A stretch of 64,000 nucleotides of DNA from Acinetobacter sp. ANC 4173 (lineage in GTDB: Bacteria > Pseudomonadota > Gammaproteobacteria > Pseudomonadales > Moraxellaceae), in contig NZ_SJOF01000009.1 of the NCBI RefSeq assembly GCF_004331255.1, positions 102,269 to 166,268 on the forward strand, read 5' to 3'. This document shows positions 8,366 to 17,970 of the stretch, in pieces. A program made the translations under genes and the position numbers. The stretch's first letter is position 1. Each line of letters begins with the position of its first letter. Below the pieces are notes generated by a model that made no database searches, was not told the DNA's origin, and saw nothing but the letters and a program-made list of their open reading frames with translations.

Positions 8366-8399
8366 AAGGAGCCTTAGACTTAGCATCATAAGGCTCCTT
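8366..8399 (-). terminator. acnA terminator
   Basis: Stem AAGGAGCCTTA (8366-8376) pairs perfectly with TAAGGCTCCTT (8389-8399) around a 12-base loop. Read on the minus strand it lies 23 bp beyond the acnA stop and is followed by a short T-rich stretch. Confidence 0.75.
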
Positions 8400-8421
8400 G
8401 TAAGGGATCACGTTGGCTATA

Positions 8422-11178
8422 TCAACTTGCAATTAAATGTCGTAATACATAATGCAGAATTCCACCAGCTTTGAAATATTCAACTTCGTTGAGGGTATCA
8501 ATACGACATAACACAGGGAACGAATCGCGTGAGCCATCGGTTCGAGTCACTTCCACTTCAAAGGTTTGATGCGGCGCCAAATCATCCGACAAGCCTAGAA
8601 TCGAAATACTTTCATGCCCTGTCAGATTTAAACTGTGTCGGTTCTGATCAGACATAAACTGCAATGGCAACACGCCCATACCAACCAAATTGGAACGGTG
8701 AATCCGCTCAAAACTTTCAGCAATGACAGCTTTCACACCGAGCAAATTGGTGCCCTTCGCAGCCCAATCACGGGAAGAGCCTGTGCCATATTCTTTACCT
8801 GCAATAATCACCAACGGCGTGCCTTGCTGTTGATACAACATAGCAGCATCATAAATTGCCAGTTTTTCACCACTTGGAATATGCAATGTATTGCCACCTT
8901 CTTCTCCACCTAACATTTCATTTTTAATGCGAATATTGGCGAATGTCCCACGCATCATAACTTCATGATTACCTCGACGTGAACCATAGGAGTTAAAATC
9001 GTTCTGCTCTACTCCATGCTCTTGCAGATAGCGACCAGCGGGGCTGTCTTTTTTAATATTTCCTGCGGGGGAAATATGGTCGGTGGTAACGGAATCTCCA
9101 AGCACTGCCAGTATTCGCGCATGCTCAATATTATGTAATGAATTCAGGGGTTGCCCAATATCTGCAAAAAATGGCGGATGTCGGATATAGGTAGAATGCT
9201 CGTCCCATGCATAAGTCTGACTTTGTGGAATTTGAATCGCCTTCCAACTGGCATCGCCTTCAAATACCGCAGCATATTCCTTATGGAACATGTCGGTATT
9301 CACGTTCTGTAAGACTTCGTCTATTTCTGCCTGACTTGGCCAAATGTCTTTTAAATAGACCGCTTCGCCATGTATATCCAATCCAATCGGTTGGGTGGTT
9401 AAATCTACACGAATATTCCCTGCCAAACCAAAAGCAATCACCAAAGGCGGTGAAGCCAACCAATTGGTTTTCACCAAAGGATGTACTCGCCCTTCAAAAT
9501 TACGATTGCCCGATAACACTGAAGCGACATTTAAATCATAACAATTAATGGCTTCTTCAATTGCTTCAGGTAAAGGTCCCGAATTACCAATACAGGTGGT
9601 ACAACCGTAACCAACCAAGTTATAACCCAACTGATCGAGATAAGGCGTTAGACCTGCGGCATTCAGATAGTCAGTCACCACTTTAGAACCGGGAGCCAAG
9701 GAGCTTTTCACCCAAGGTTTGCGCTGTAGACCTTTTTCAATGGCTTTTTTCGCAAGCAGGCCCGCCGCCAACATCACACTCGGATTAGATGTATTGGTAC
9801 AGGAGGTAATGGCTGAAATCACCACATCACCATGTACCAATGGATACTGCTTACCATCGATTTCACAGAATGCACTTTCATGCGTGATATTGGATTTTTG
9901 CGCATCGACCGCTGTACCACCGCCCCCTTCATTTTCTAAACGTGCTTTATCTTCTTTGGCAGGTTTTAAACTCAGCTCCATTAAAGCATCAAAAGTTTGT
10001 GGTACATCTGCCAGTAAAACCCGATCTTGTGGACGTTTAGGACCCGCAACACTCGCAGCAACCGTCGACATATCAAGGCTTAAAGTATCAGTGAACACAG
10101 GTTCATCTCCTGCATTGCGCCATAAGCCCTGTTCTTTACAATACGCTTCGACCAAGGCAATACGTTCATCACTACGTCCTGTTAAGCGCATATAGGCAAG
10201 CGTCACTTCATCAATAGGGAAAAATCCACAGGTTGCCCCATATTCAGGTGCCATATTGGCAATGGTGGCACGGTCAGCCAAAGGCAAATCTGCCAGTCCA
10301 TCACCATAAAATTCAACAAATTTTCCCACAACACCTTTTTGACGCAGCATTTGCGTGATGGTAAGAACCAAATCCGTTGCCGTTATGCCCTCGCGCAATT
10401 TCCCCGTGAGTTTAAAACCAATCACTTCAGGAATGAGCATGGAAATGGGTTGTCCTAACATGGCGGCTTCGGCTTCAATTCCGCCCACACCCCAACCTAA
10501 GACCCCCAAACCATTGATCATAGTGGTATGTGAATCTGTACCCACCAAGGTATCTGGGAAGGCATAGGTTTTCCCGTCCGATTCACCTAGCCATACCGCT
10601 TGCGCTAAATATTCCAGATTCACCTGATGGCAAATCCCCGTTCCCGGCGGAACCACACTAAAGTTATTGAACGCCGATTGTCCCCAACGCAGAAACTGAT
10701 AACGCTCACCATTACGCTGCATTTCAATTTCAACATTTTGAGCAAAGGCACGATCACTGGCAAAATGATCAACCATCACCGAGTGGTCAATGATCAAATC
10801 AACTGGAGATAAAGGATTAATTATATTCGGATCTCGTCCAGCTTGTGCGACTGCTGCGCGCATGGCAGCTAAATCGACCACCGCAGGTACACCTGTAAAA
10901 TCCTGCATGAGAACTCGCGCAGGGCGATACTGAATTTCTTGTTCCGAGCTTCGGGTTTGCTGCCATTCCACAATCGCCAAAATATCATCTGCTTTGACCG
11001 TTACACCATCTTCAAAGCGCAATAAATTTTCTAATAAGACTTTAAGTGATTTGGGTAGTTTAGACAGTTCTCCCAGTTGTGGCTGGGCTTGTGCCAAACT
11101 AAAGATCTGATAAGTTTTGGAACCGACGGTAAAGGATTGTAATGCATTAAAGCTATCGATTTGACTATACTTTGCCAT
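8422..11178 (-). CDS. acnA: Aconitate hydratase A
   Basis: 918 residues, the AcnA/IRP1-type monomeric aconitase that interconverts citrate and isocitrate in the TCA and glyoxylate cycles. The three cysteines that hold the [4Fe-4S] cluster are visible: C460 in SAITSCTNTSNPS and C526/C529 in GYGCTTCIGNSGPL. MQDFTGVPAVVDLAAMR, DSHTTMINGLGVLGWGVGG and the domain-4 SSRDWAAKGT segment (active-site serine/arginine loop) are present, so all four domains are intact. The ATG has a strong GGAGG site. The gene is monocistronic, ending in its own hairpin, and no prpBCD-type genes are nearby, which favours acnA over acnD. AcnA-type enzymes are generally the more oxidative-stress-stable aconitase. Confidence 0.95.
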   Translation of the reverse strand: MAKYSQIDSFNALQSFTVGSKTYQIFSLAQAQPQLGELSKLPKSLKVLLENLLRFEDGVTVKADDILAIVEWQQTRSSEQEIQYRPARVLMQDFTGVPAVVDLAAMRAAVAQAGRDPNIINPLSPVDLIIDHSVMVDHFASDRAFAQNVEIEMQRNGERYQFLRWGQSAFNNFSVVPPGTGICHQVNLEYLAQAVWLGESDGKTYAFPDTLVGTDSHTTMINGLGVLGWGVGGIEAEAAMLGQPISMLIPEVIGFKLTGKLREGITATDLVLTITQMLRQKGVVGKFVEFYGDGLADLPLADRATIANMAPEYGATCGFFPIDEVTLAYMRLTGRSDERIALVEAYCKEQGLWRNAGDEPVFTDTLSLDMSTVAASVAGPKRPQDRVLLADVPQTFDALMELSLKPAKEDKARLENEGGGGTAVDAQKSNITHESAFCEIDGKQYPLVHGDVVISAITSCTNTSNPSVMLAAGLLAKKAIEKGLQRKPWVKSSLAPGSKVVTDYLNAAGLTPYLDQLGYNLVGYGCTTCIGNSGPLPEAIEEAINCYDLNVASVLSGNRNFEGRVHPLVKTNWLASPPLVIAFGLAGNIRVDLTTQPIGLDIHGEAVYLKDIWPSQAEIDEVLQNVNTDMFHKEYAAVFEGDASWKAIQIPQSQTYAWDEHSTYIRHPPFFADIGQPLNSLHNIEHARILAVLGDSVTTDHISPAGNIKKDSPAGRYLQEHGVEQNDFNSYGSRRGNHEVMMRGTFANIRIKNEMLGGEEGGNTLHIPSGEKLAIYDAAMLYQQQGTPLVIIAGKEYGTGSSRDWAAKGTNLLGVKAVIAESFERIHRSNLVGMGVLPLQFMSDQNRHSLNLTGHESISILGLSDDLAPHQTFEVEVTRTDGSRDSFPVLCRIDTLNEVEYFKAGGILHYVLRHLIAS

Positions 11179-11296
11179 AGGTGGGTCCTCCGGCTTGCAT
11201 GGCTAATTTTTATTCCATTGTTCTTTTTATAATGTAGGTCAAATCGTTGACTTTAATGTTGTGGATTAGTAATTTCCCACCCACTTTATTTGAATT

Positions 11297-12118
11297 TTAC
11301 AGCCGCAAACACTGCTGCGTATTTTGCCAAAGCTGCTCTGCCAAGCGCTTTTCATCTGTTTGTAAACATTGTGCCAAACCGTGTAATACATACGGTAAAT
11401 TGGCTGGAGTATTGCGGGTTCGTTGTTGGGTTGAAACTTGACAGCACAGTGGTGTCATATCAGGGCAATCAGTTTCCAACACCAAATGTTCGGCACCAAT
11501 TTCCTGTACTACCCGATGCAGTTTTTTTGCATTTGGATTGGTGATTTGCCCTGTGATGCCAATTTTAAACCCCATTTTAATGAAGGCTTTGGCTTCTTCC
11601 ACACCACCACTAAAGGCATGGGCAATACCACCGAATTGAAATTTTTGCTTTTTAAGTAAGGCTAGCGTTTCTGCATGCGCTTTACGGATATGTAACAATA
11701 CTGGTTTTTGGTAATGCAGCGCCAGTTCTAATTGCTGTTGAAAATAATCCTGTTGTTTGGCAAATAATTCAGGTTGCTTATGCTCGGCTAAAAAAGTATC
11801 TAAACCAATTTCCCCAATTGCAATACAGTCCCGCTGTTGTAAGAGCGATTCGAGTTGCTGTAAATGCTCAACTCGATGTTGTTGAATATAAAAAGGATGT
11901 AAACCCGGTGCTAAATAAGCCTGCGGTGCTTCTGACAAATGATTTATAACCTGTTGAGTTTTTAGCAAATCAGGAAATCGTGAAGCGACAAAGCCAATTA
12001 AGACCAAAGCCTCCACCCCTGCCACTTTGGCTTGAGATGCTAGATGTTCCCGATCTGGATCAAAATCAGGAACATCAAAATGAGTATGGGTATCAAATAA
12101 ACGTAGCGGCATGTTCAA
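11297..12118 (-). CDS. TatD-family metal-dependent hydrolase
   Basis: 273 residues, a TIM-barrel DNase/hydrolase of the TatD family, closest in pattern to the YjjV branch. Metal ligands can be seen in FDTHTHFDVP (HxH near residue 10), GEIGLD (Glu), LLHIRKAHAE (His), an AHAFSGG loop (His) and ETDCPDMTP (Asp). This family includes 3'-5' exonucleases, but the substrate of this member is not known. It ends the series of three minus-strand genes that begins at 13981, with only 5 bp to the preceding lipoprotein gene, so cotranscription is likely. Confidence 0.85.
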   Translation of the reverse strand: MNMPLRLFDTHTHFDVPDFDPDREHLASQAKVAGVEALVLIGFVASRFPDLLKTQQVINHLSEAPQAYLAPGLHPFYIQQHRVEHLQQLESLLQQRDCIAIGEIGLDTFLAEHKQPELFAKQQDYFQQQLELALHYQKPVLLHIRKAHAETLALLKKQKFQFGGIAHAFSGGVEEAKAFIKMGFKIGITGQITNPNAKKLHRVVQEIGAEHLVLETDCPDMTPLCCQVSTQQRTRNTPANLPYVLHGLAQCLQTDEKRLAEQLWQNTQQCLRL

Positions 12119-12123
12119 ACCTG

Positions 12124-13116
12124 TTACTTACTTGGCTCGCTGGCAGCACTCGCAACGGCTTCAGTGGCAAACTCAGGTAGGTACGGTTTTTTTAGAATCG
12201 CCTGCAATTGCTCATAGGGTATGGTTAAGCGCGGCAAACCGACCACATACGGTCCAATTTCATATTCACCATACTGTAAAATTAAACCTTGCTTACTCAA
12301 ATAATAATTATCGCTCAGTTTAAACTTCCACGCCTGTTCATATTCAGAGACATCATTTGCCAGTTTGGATTCTATCACCCAAGTTTTAAAGGCAGCATGT
12401 GCTTGATTTTCTAATGCTGCCAACTGATTGGCTGCCAAAATTTCATTCAGCTTGACCAGTTTTTTCTTTTCTAAATCAAAATTATAATATTGTTGTGAAG
12501 ATGAACCATGCGCACCACCCAAGTAACTACTGCTGTTTAATACTACCGTAACCAATGGACCTTTGGCATTTAGAATAGTCGGCTTAATCATTACACTAAT
12601 TTTATGACTTGAACTTAGCGCTTTAATCTCTTGATCTAATTTTAAAAAAGCTTGGGTATACGGTTGTAATTGCTGTTCGAGCTGTTGTTTCACAGTTGCT
12701 GCTTGAACCACGGCTTGTGATGCTGCCATTTCCGATGCTTTCGCGGTCGATGCCGATTCATCTACAGCGAACTCAGGAGAAACTGCCAAAATCTGCTCGA
12801 CCTGTTTCAGAATTTCAGCATCTATATACGCATCTATAAATGGCTGATTACTACTGAGTCGCTCAATGGTCATTTCTGGGCAATTATTGTCGTCACATGC
12901 AGGTAAATTGAGTTGTAGTTTTTCCGAATCTCCAATCAATTGACTCACTTGTTCTTGCGCCAATGTCGATGATGCTGCAGTCTCTGGTTGTTCAGATTCA
13001 ACTTTTTTAGGCTGACACGCTGTCATCAGTATGGCTGTCGTCAATACACTAGCCGCCCAAATCACTTTCTTTGTTGTCATTTGACTCAACCCTATTTTCA
13101 TTTTCTCACTCGACAT
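12124..13116 (-). CDS. DUF3298/RsiV-like lipoprotein
   Basis: 330 residues with a lipoprotein signal (lipobox LMTAC, lipidated Cys about residue 34 from the first ATG; a start at 13080 is also plausible). After a Q/E/S-rich linker comes LNLPACDDNNCPEMTIERL and then a DUF3298-type domain recognisable by TVVLNSSSYLGGAHGSSSQQYYNFDLEKKKLVKLNEIL, a hallmark of RsiV-like proteins. In Bacillus, RsiV binds lysozyme, but a distant domain match does not carry that function over. It shares the LPxC..xNC motif with the next gene upstream (13148-13981) and the two look like tandem paralogues. Probably anchored at a cell-envelope membrane. Confidence 0.75.
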   Translation of the reverse strand: MSSEKMKIGLSQMTTKKVIWAASVLTTAILMTACQPKKVESEQPETAASSTLAQEQVSQLIGDSEKLQLNLPACDDNNCPEMTIERLSSNQPFIDAYIDAEILKQVEQILAVSPEFAVDESASTAKASEMAASQAVVQAATVKQQLEQQLQPYTQAFLKLDQEIKALSSSHKISVMIKPTILNAKGPLVTVVLNSSSYLGGAHGSSSQQYYNFDLEKKKLVKLNEILAANQLAALENQAHAAFKTWVIESKLANDVSEYEQAWKFKLSDNYYLSKQGLILQYGEYEIGPYVVGLPRLTIPYEQLQAILKKPYLPEFATEAVASAASEPSK

Positions 13117-13147
13117 ATCACACCTATCTAGGCTTCAATCCCGCCGT

Positions 13148-13981
13148 CTAAAACATATTCCGATAAAGATCCACTTTTAAAACCTTTTGCGTTTGTGCTT
13201 TGCTTAAGTAAATGTCCAATTGCTTACCCTCTTGGGCAATTTGCTGGCTACGGTAATGTACGCCAATACCCTCACTGTCAAAGAACCAATCCGCTTGCCC
13301 CCAATACAATTTTTTTGGCGCCTTCTGTCTTGCTTCGGTAGTTTGTTGTTTTAACCAATCCTGATAGGCTTTTTGCACAATCTCGTTCATATAAACTTGC
13401 TGCTTTGGTTCAACAATGTCAAGTAATGACACACCTTTCTGCAATTTTCGATCTGCAACAGCAAAGTAGTAACGCTCATCAACCTTAACGTCTTCTTGTT
13501 TACTGTTGACGCCCACTTGTAACAACACATATTCATTTCGTTGATAGGCAATACGGGTATACAGTGCCAATTGATAAGCCGGATTCTTCGAGTATTTCGC
13601 CTGCCAATCATCTGATTTTTTTACATAAGCATTGATGGCTTGTTGCAAACTCATATTTTGCTTTAAGCCTATTTGATCTTGAATCACCATGGCTTGGGTT
13701 TTCGCCATCCAACTATTCAACCATTGGTCTTGGGTTTCAAGGGTTTGAATATCAATATCAATGCAATTTTTAGTTTCACAGAAGGGCAACGCAATTTTAG
13801 CAGGCTGCTGTTTAATATGCAGATAAGGCAGTACTTCCGCTTGATCCTGCTTAAAAATAGATGCTGCTGATTTTTGTTGTTCATCTTGTGGCTGCTTCGA
13901 TGAATCACAAGCGGACAAAGAAAGTCCTGTACATAGCAAAAGAGCAATTTGAATGATGTTGTTGTTCTTCATTTCGACCAC
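13148..13981 (-). CDS. Lipoprotein paralogous to the DUF3298-like neighbour
   Basis: 277 residues; signal MKNNNIIQIALLLCTGLSLSAC with lipobox LSAC, so the start is probably at 13972 rather than 13981. The mature part contains IALPFCETKNCIDIDIQTL, matching LNLPACDDNNCPEMTIERL of the downstream gene. It continues with the same order of elements (central helix, YERxEYVLLQVGVN-type strands, SLLDIVEPKQ, then YWGQADWFFDSEGIGVHY). Thus it is a diverged copy lacking an obvious GGAHG loop. 31 bp separate it from the next gene, so it heads a three-gene unit with the TatD-like gene. The function is unknown. Confidence 0.65.
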   Translation of the reverse strand: MVEMKNNNIIQIALLLCTGLSLSACDSSKQPQDEQQKSAASIFKQDQAEVLPYLHIKQQPAKIALPFCETKNCIDIDIQTLETQDQWLNSWMAKTQAMVIQDQIGLKQNMSLQQAINAYVKKSDDWQAKYSKNPAYQLALYTRIAYQRNEYVLLQVGVNSKQEDVKVDERYYFAVADRKLQKGVSLLDIVEPKQQVYMNEIVQKAYQDWLKQQTTEARQKAPKKLYWGQADWFFDSEGIGVHYRSQQIAQEGKQLDIYLSKAQTQKVLKVDLYRNMF

Positions 13982-14034
13982 ACGCTAGGCTACCTCAACG
14001 GCAACTTCACCAATAAAAAAGAAATACCATGTAA

Positions 14035-14060
14035 AAACAGCCTCCGAAAAGAGGCTGTTT
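14035..14060 (-). terminator. prfC terminator
   Basis: Stem AAACAGCCTC (14035-14044) / GAGGCTGTTT (14051-14060) with loop CGAAAA and T-runs on both sides. It sits just past the prfC stop and could act in both directions. Confidence 0.8.
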
Positions 14061-14068
14061 TATTTAGT

Positions 14069-15658
14069 TTAGTGTTCGCGTGTATTACGGAACACGATGT
14101 CTGGATAACGCTCTTGCATTAACTGTAAATTGACACGACTTGGTGCTAAATACGTTAAATGCCCGCCGCCATCAACAGAGAGTTGATCATGTGCCTTTTT
14201 CTTAAATTCATTGAATTTTTTGTCATCATCACATGACACCCAACGAACCGTATTAATACTTACTGGCTCATATACACAGTCAACTTTGTATTCTTCTTTC
14301 AAACGGTATGCAACCACTTCAAACTGAAGCACACCCACAGCGCCCACAATCAAGTCATTGCTGTTTTGCGGCATGAAGACTTGCGTAGCACCTTCTTCTG
14401 AAAGTTCTTTTAAGCCTTTTTGTAGTTGCTTCGACTTTAAAGGATCTTTCAAACGTACACGGCGGAACATTTCAGGTGCAAAGTGTGGAATACCGGTAAA
14501 TTGCAGTTTTTCACCCGAAGTAAAGGTATCACCAATTTGAATGGTGCCATGGTTATGTAAACCAATAATGTCACCTGGCCACGCTTCTTCTAGGTGTTGA
14601 CGATCCCCGGCCAAGAAGGTCAAAGCATCGCTAATACGCACATCTTTATCTAAACGGACATGCTTCATTTTCAAGCCTTTTTCATATTTGCCTGAACAAA
14701 TACGCATAAAAGCAATACGGTCACGGTGTTTCGGGTCCATATTGGCCTGAATTTTAAAGACAAAACCAGTGAAGCCTTCTTCAGTCGCTTCAACTTTACG
14801 GTCTTGAGTCGGGTGTGCTTTCGGTTCAGGCGCATAGTTGCTAAATGCATCTAACACATGGTCTACACCAAAGTTACCCAATGCCGTACCAAACAATACA
14901 GGGGTTTGACGGCCTGCCAAAAACGCTTCACGGTCCAATGGTTCATTCGCCATTTGCACCAGTTCTAAAGACTCTTCAAAGGCAGCCCAAGCCAGCTCGC
15001 CTACTTTTTCACGGAGGTCTGCATAGTCATAGCCATCTCGGATTTCAATCTCGGTAATCGTGGAACCAAAACCCGCTTTATACACATAAAATTTTTCTTC
15101 GATCAGGTTAAATACCCCAGCGAAGTCACGGCCTGTGCCCAGTGGCCATGTAATTGGAACACATTTAATTTTTAAAACGTTTTCGATTTCATCTAACAGT
15201 TCTAAAGGCTCACGGATTTCACGGTCCATTTTGTTAACAAATGAAATGATCGGTGTGTCGCGCATACGACAGACTTCCATCAATTTGATGGTTCGGTCCT
15301 CGACCCCTTTTGCACCGTCAATCACCATGAGTGCTGAGTCAACCGCTGTCAAAGTACGATAAGTATCTTCCGAGAAATCTTCATGTCCTGGGGTGTCCAA
15401 AAGATTGATCATCTTATCTTTAAAGGGGAACTGCATTACGGACGTGGTAATGGAGATACCACGTTCTTTTTCCATTTCCATCCAGTCCGAGGTTGCAGCA
15501 CGGTCCGATTTACGGCTTTTTACCATACCCGCGACCTGAATGGCCTTACCCCATAACAGCAGTTTTTCTGTCATGGTGGTTTTACCCGCATCGGGGTGGG
15601 AAATAATCGCGAAGGTTCGGCGCGCCTGCACTTCTTTCAATAATTGATCTTTGAACAT
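14069..15658 (-). CDS. prfC: Peptide chain release factor 3 (RF3)
   Basis: 529 residues from the ATG at 15658, the same length as E. coli RF3; an upstream in-frame ATG at 15712 would add 18 unrelated residues. RF3 is the GTPase that recycles RF1/RF2 from terminated ribosomes. The G-domain motifs are [16 protein letters not shown] (P-loop), the switch region with [20 protein letters not shown], and FVNKMDRE. The EF-Tu-like domain II and the C-terminal RF3 domain ([20 protein letters not shown]) are complete. It stands alone between the lipoprotein unit and the Lrp regulator. Confidence 0.96.
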   Translation of the reverse strand: MFKDQLLKEVQARRTFAIISHPDAGKTTMTEKLLLWGKAIQVAGMVKSRKSDRAATSDWMEMEKERGISITTSVMQFPFKDKMINLLDTPGHEDFSEDTYRTLTAVDSALMVIDGAKGVEDRTIKLMEVCRMRDTPIISFVNKMDREIREPLELLDEIENVLKIKCVPITWPLGTGRDFAGVFNLIEEKFYVYKAGFGSTITEIEIRDGYDYADLREKVGELAWAAFEESLELVQMANEPLDREAFLAGRQTPVLFGTALGNFGVDHVLDAFSNYAPEPKAHPTQDRKVEATEEGFTGFVFKIQANMDPKHRDRIAFMRICSGKYEKGLKMKHVRLDKDVRISDALTFLAGDRQHLEEAWPGDIIGLHNHGTIQIGDTFTSGEKLQFTGIPHFAPEMFRRVRLKDPLKSKQLQKGLKELSEEGATQVFMPQNSNDLIVGAVGVLQFEVVAYRLKEEYKVDCVYEPVSINTVRWVSCDDDKKFNEFKKKAHDQLSVDGGGHLTYLAPSRVNLQLMQERYPDIVFRNTREH

Positions 15659-15826
15659 TGGGGAAATCTGCAATTTGTACACAGCGATGCTCACGCAAAT
15701 TACGCGCCGCATACCACTGTCAGGTGAGACAAAAATAGGCTCAATTGTAGCGTAAGAATCGTTTTTCTTCTATTGATTTCATGCTGAAAGGTTTTGCCTT
15801 TCAACAGACAAAACCCTGCCAGTCAT

Positions 15827-16321
15827 TTAAAGCGCTTCGGTATTGGATGCAGGATTAGATAAAACAATCGAGTTTTCTTTGAGTTTTTCCAACACAATGG
15901 AGGTCGTAATATCATTGATCTGAAATTGATGCGAAGAAATTTTACTGATCAATTGCGACATCTCATCCAAATTCTTGACTGCCACTTTAAGCAGGAAGTC
16001 TGAAGTCCCTGTGAGTTTATAAGCATCACGAATGCGCGGCTCATCCAAAATAAATTCCAGAAACTTTTCAAAACCATCATCATAATGATTCCGAATACTC
16101 ACCTCGATCATGCCTGTAATTGGCGATGGATCGGCTTTCAGTGCAATTTGTGCGTAGTAGCCAGTAATGATCTTTTTTTGTTCCAACGTAGCACGACGAC
16201 GCGAACATTGTGATGCCGAAAGACCAATCAACTCTGCCAGCTCTTGATTGGTTAAACGACCATTTTGCTGTAATTGCTGAATAATTTTACGATCGTAATC
16301 GTCCAGTTCATCACCCATCAT
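15827..16321 (-). CDS. Lrp/AsnC-family transcriptional regulator
   Basis: 164 residues. The N-terminal HTH (LDDYDRKIIQQLQQNGRLTNQELAELIGLSASQCSRRRATLEQKKII, residues 5-51) and the C-terminal RAM domain (ITGMIEVSIRNHYDD...YKLTGTSDFLLKVAVKNL) are both complete. The first two codons are ATG ATG. Members of this family respond to amino acids. No target is obvious: the next gene upstream on the same strand (YitT) starts 764 bp away and the tyrosine genes lie beyond that. Probably a local or global amino-acid-responsive regulator. Confidence 0.88.
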   Translation of the reverse strand: MMGDELDDYDRKIIQQLQQNGRLTNQELAELIGLSASQCSRRRATLEQKKIITGYYAQIALKADPSPITGMIEVSIRNHYDDGFEKFLEFILDEPRIRDAYKLTGTSDFLLKVAVKNLDEMSQLISKISSHQFQINDITTSIVLEKLKENSIVLSNPASNTEAL

Positions 16322-16443
16322 CTATCCTAGAATTTTGTTATCAAACTGCTGAAAAAGCGCGTTTTTGTCTACAAACCACTTTATAGAAACAGGGCGAGAA
16401 AAACAAATTCGATTTGCCCTACTCCCCCTGTTAAGTACTTTAA

Positions 16444-17085
16444 TTAAGCAACATAACGATCTTTACGATGGTTCATCGCAATGATCAAATTCAAGACCAC
16501 CGCCCCCATAATCGAGATCATGAGTAAATTAAAATCAACAAAAAATGCTGATGCAATCAAAATACTGATATCCACAAACATTTGGAATTTACCCACAGAA
16601 ATATTGTATTTCTCGTTCAGGAACATTGCTAATAAATTGATGCCCCCCATACTCGACTTATGGCGGAATAAAATGAGGAAACTGACCCCCAAAATAATGT
16701 TGGCAATTAAGGAAGCATAGATCGGATTGATGTTCTCTAGACTAAAAAAAGTCGGATTAATTTCTGCAAAGCATGAAACCAAGCCAATAGCCGCCATAGT
16801 TCTAAGCACCACTTGCAGTCCCATTTTTTGATAGGCTAAATAGAAAAATGGGATATTAATACAGAAGAATAAAGTCCCGAAAGACACATGAAAGATGTAA
16901 TGTAGCAACAAGGCTAAACCTGCGGTACCGCCTGTCATAATCCCCCCCTGTTGGATGATATTAATCGCAAAAGACAACAGGAAGGTGCCAATAAAGAGTG
17001 CCACGACATCTTCTACTTTTGAATGTGACATGGCTGCTGGGAGAGGTGCCAAAACGGCAGAATCTGATAAAGGTTGGTTGTCCAC
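16444..17085 (-). CDS. YitT-family membrane protein
   Basis: Integral membrane protein with five to six helices of the YitT/DUF161 type: FIGTFLLSFAINIIQQGGIMTGGTAGLALLLHYI near the N-terminus and HKSSMGGINLLAMFLNEKYNISVGKFQMFVD in the middle are typical. I chose the GTG at 17085 (213 residues) because GGA lies seven bases upstream and the sequence before it is leader-like. An ATG at 17031 or one at 17154 are alternatives. YitT proteins are thought to be transporters but the substrate is not established. No partner gene is adjacent. Confidence 0.75.
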   Translation of the reverse strand: MDNQPLSDSAVLAPLPAAMSHSKVEDVVALFIGTFLLSFAINIIQQGGIMTGGTAGLALLLHYIFHVSFGTLFFCINIPFFYLAYQKMGLQVVLRTMAAIGLVSCFAEINPTFFSLENINPIYASLIANIILGVSFLILFRHKSSMGGINLLAMFLNEKYNISVGKFQMFVDISILIASAFFVDFNLLMISIMGAVVLNLIIAMNHRKDRYVA

Positions 17086-17970
17086 AAGAAAATCCAAGAC
17101 ATACAATATGCAAAATAAATGCAATTTATGTACCAAAATAAAATAAATATGCATATTTAAAATTTATAAGATTTTTTATTTCATTAAATCCAGCTATTTA
17201 CATAGGCATGTTGAAACATTTTTTTGAAATTTAGCATTAAATTCGTACGTTTTGAACAAACCACAATAAGCACAAATCATGCATTATTTAATATTAAATA
17301 CACATTGTGGTGCATTTAATCTATTTATGCACAATTTTGTTGCATTTTTTAATGATTATGGATTATACAAATACGGTAAGCATGCTTTAATGAAATTATG
17401 AAATGACGGTTGTGCAACTCAGGATTTGAAAGAAACCCAATGTGCCAACCACCTTTTTGAATAACTTATTGCAAAGATGAATTTTTTGATTTTAAAAAAT
17501 TTTATTCAAATTCAATTGTTGTGATGTGCAATAAAAGGTTTTTTCCAAATCTAAAATGCTGCAATAGGTTCGCGTAGATACCACAGGACAAAATTACAAA
17601 TAACATAATTTAATTATGTATTGCATAATTAAATTGGATTTAGTAAGCTGTTCTCAACACAAAGTAGCCAATGTGCACCTTTTTGATGCACAAATAGCAC
17701 AGTTAAACAGATGATCGGTGAAGGGAATATCACAACCATCAGAGAAAACCACTGTAAAACTAAAATAGCCCTACAGTGAATGAAGATGCGGTATTCCACA
17801 GCACCATCATAAAAGTCACATAGGATGTGTCATTGAACGTTTGAACTTGGTCATGCCACTGCATGTACCCTGCTTCATATTGACAAACCTTCGGGTTTTT
17901 CCATGCCGTTCCTCACATCCCAAACAGCCTGAACATTGGACTCGTCCTTGCATGACAAGAGGGAAATAAG
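17086..17970. other. Long regulatory gap between YitT gene and hpd
   Basis: About 0.9 kb without a convincing gene; very AT-rich on the left, with several TGTGCA/TGCACA elements (for example 17672-17692). It holds the 12-bp inverted repeat at 17607-17635 and the unusually long (about 300 bp) upstream region of hpd. Small minus-strand frames at 17816-18098 do not look coding. Confidence 0.5.
17607..17635. promoter_or_regulatory. Perfect 12-bp inverted repeat, possible operator for hpd
   Basis: AATTTAATTATG (17607-17618), five bases, then CATAATTAAATT (17624-17635): a perfect 12-bp inverted repeat. The half-site AATTTAATTA recurs in the fahA/aroP divergent promoter region. The IclR-family regulator encoded just downstream of hpd is the best candidate to bind it. 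Confidence 0.5.

Noticed and set aside
8422..11178. Possible acnD (2-methylcitrate dehydratase) instead of acnA
   Set aside because: Length and motifs fit both, but no prpBCF-type genes are adjacent.
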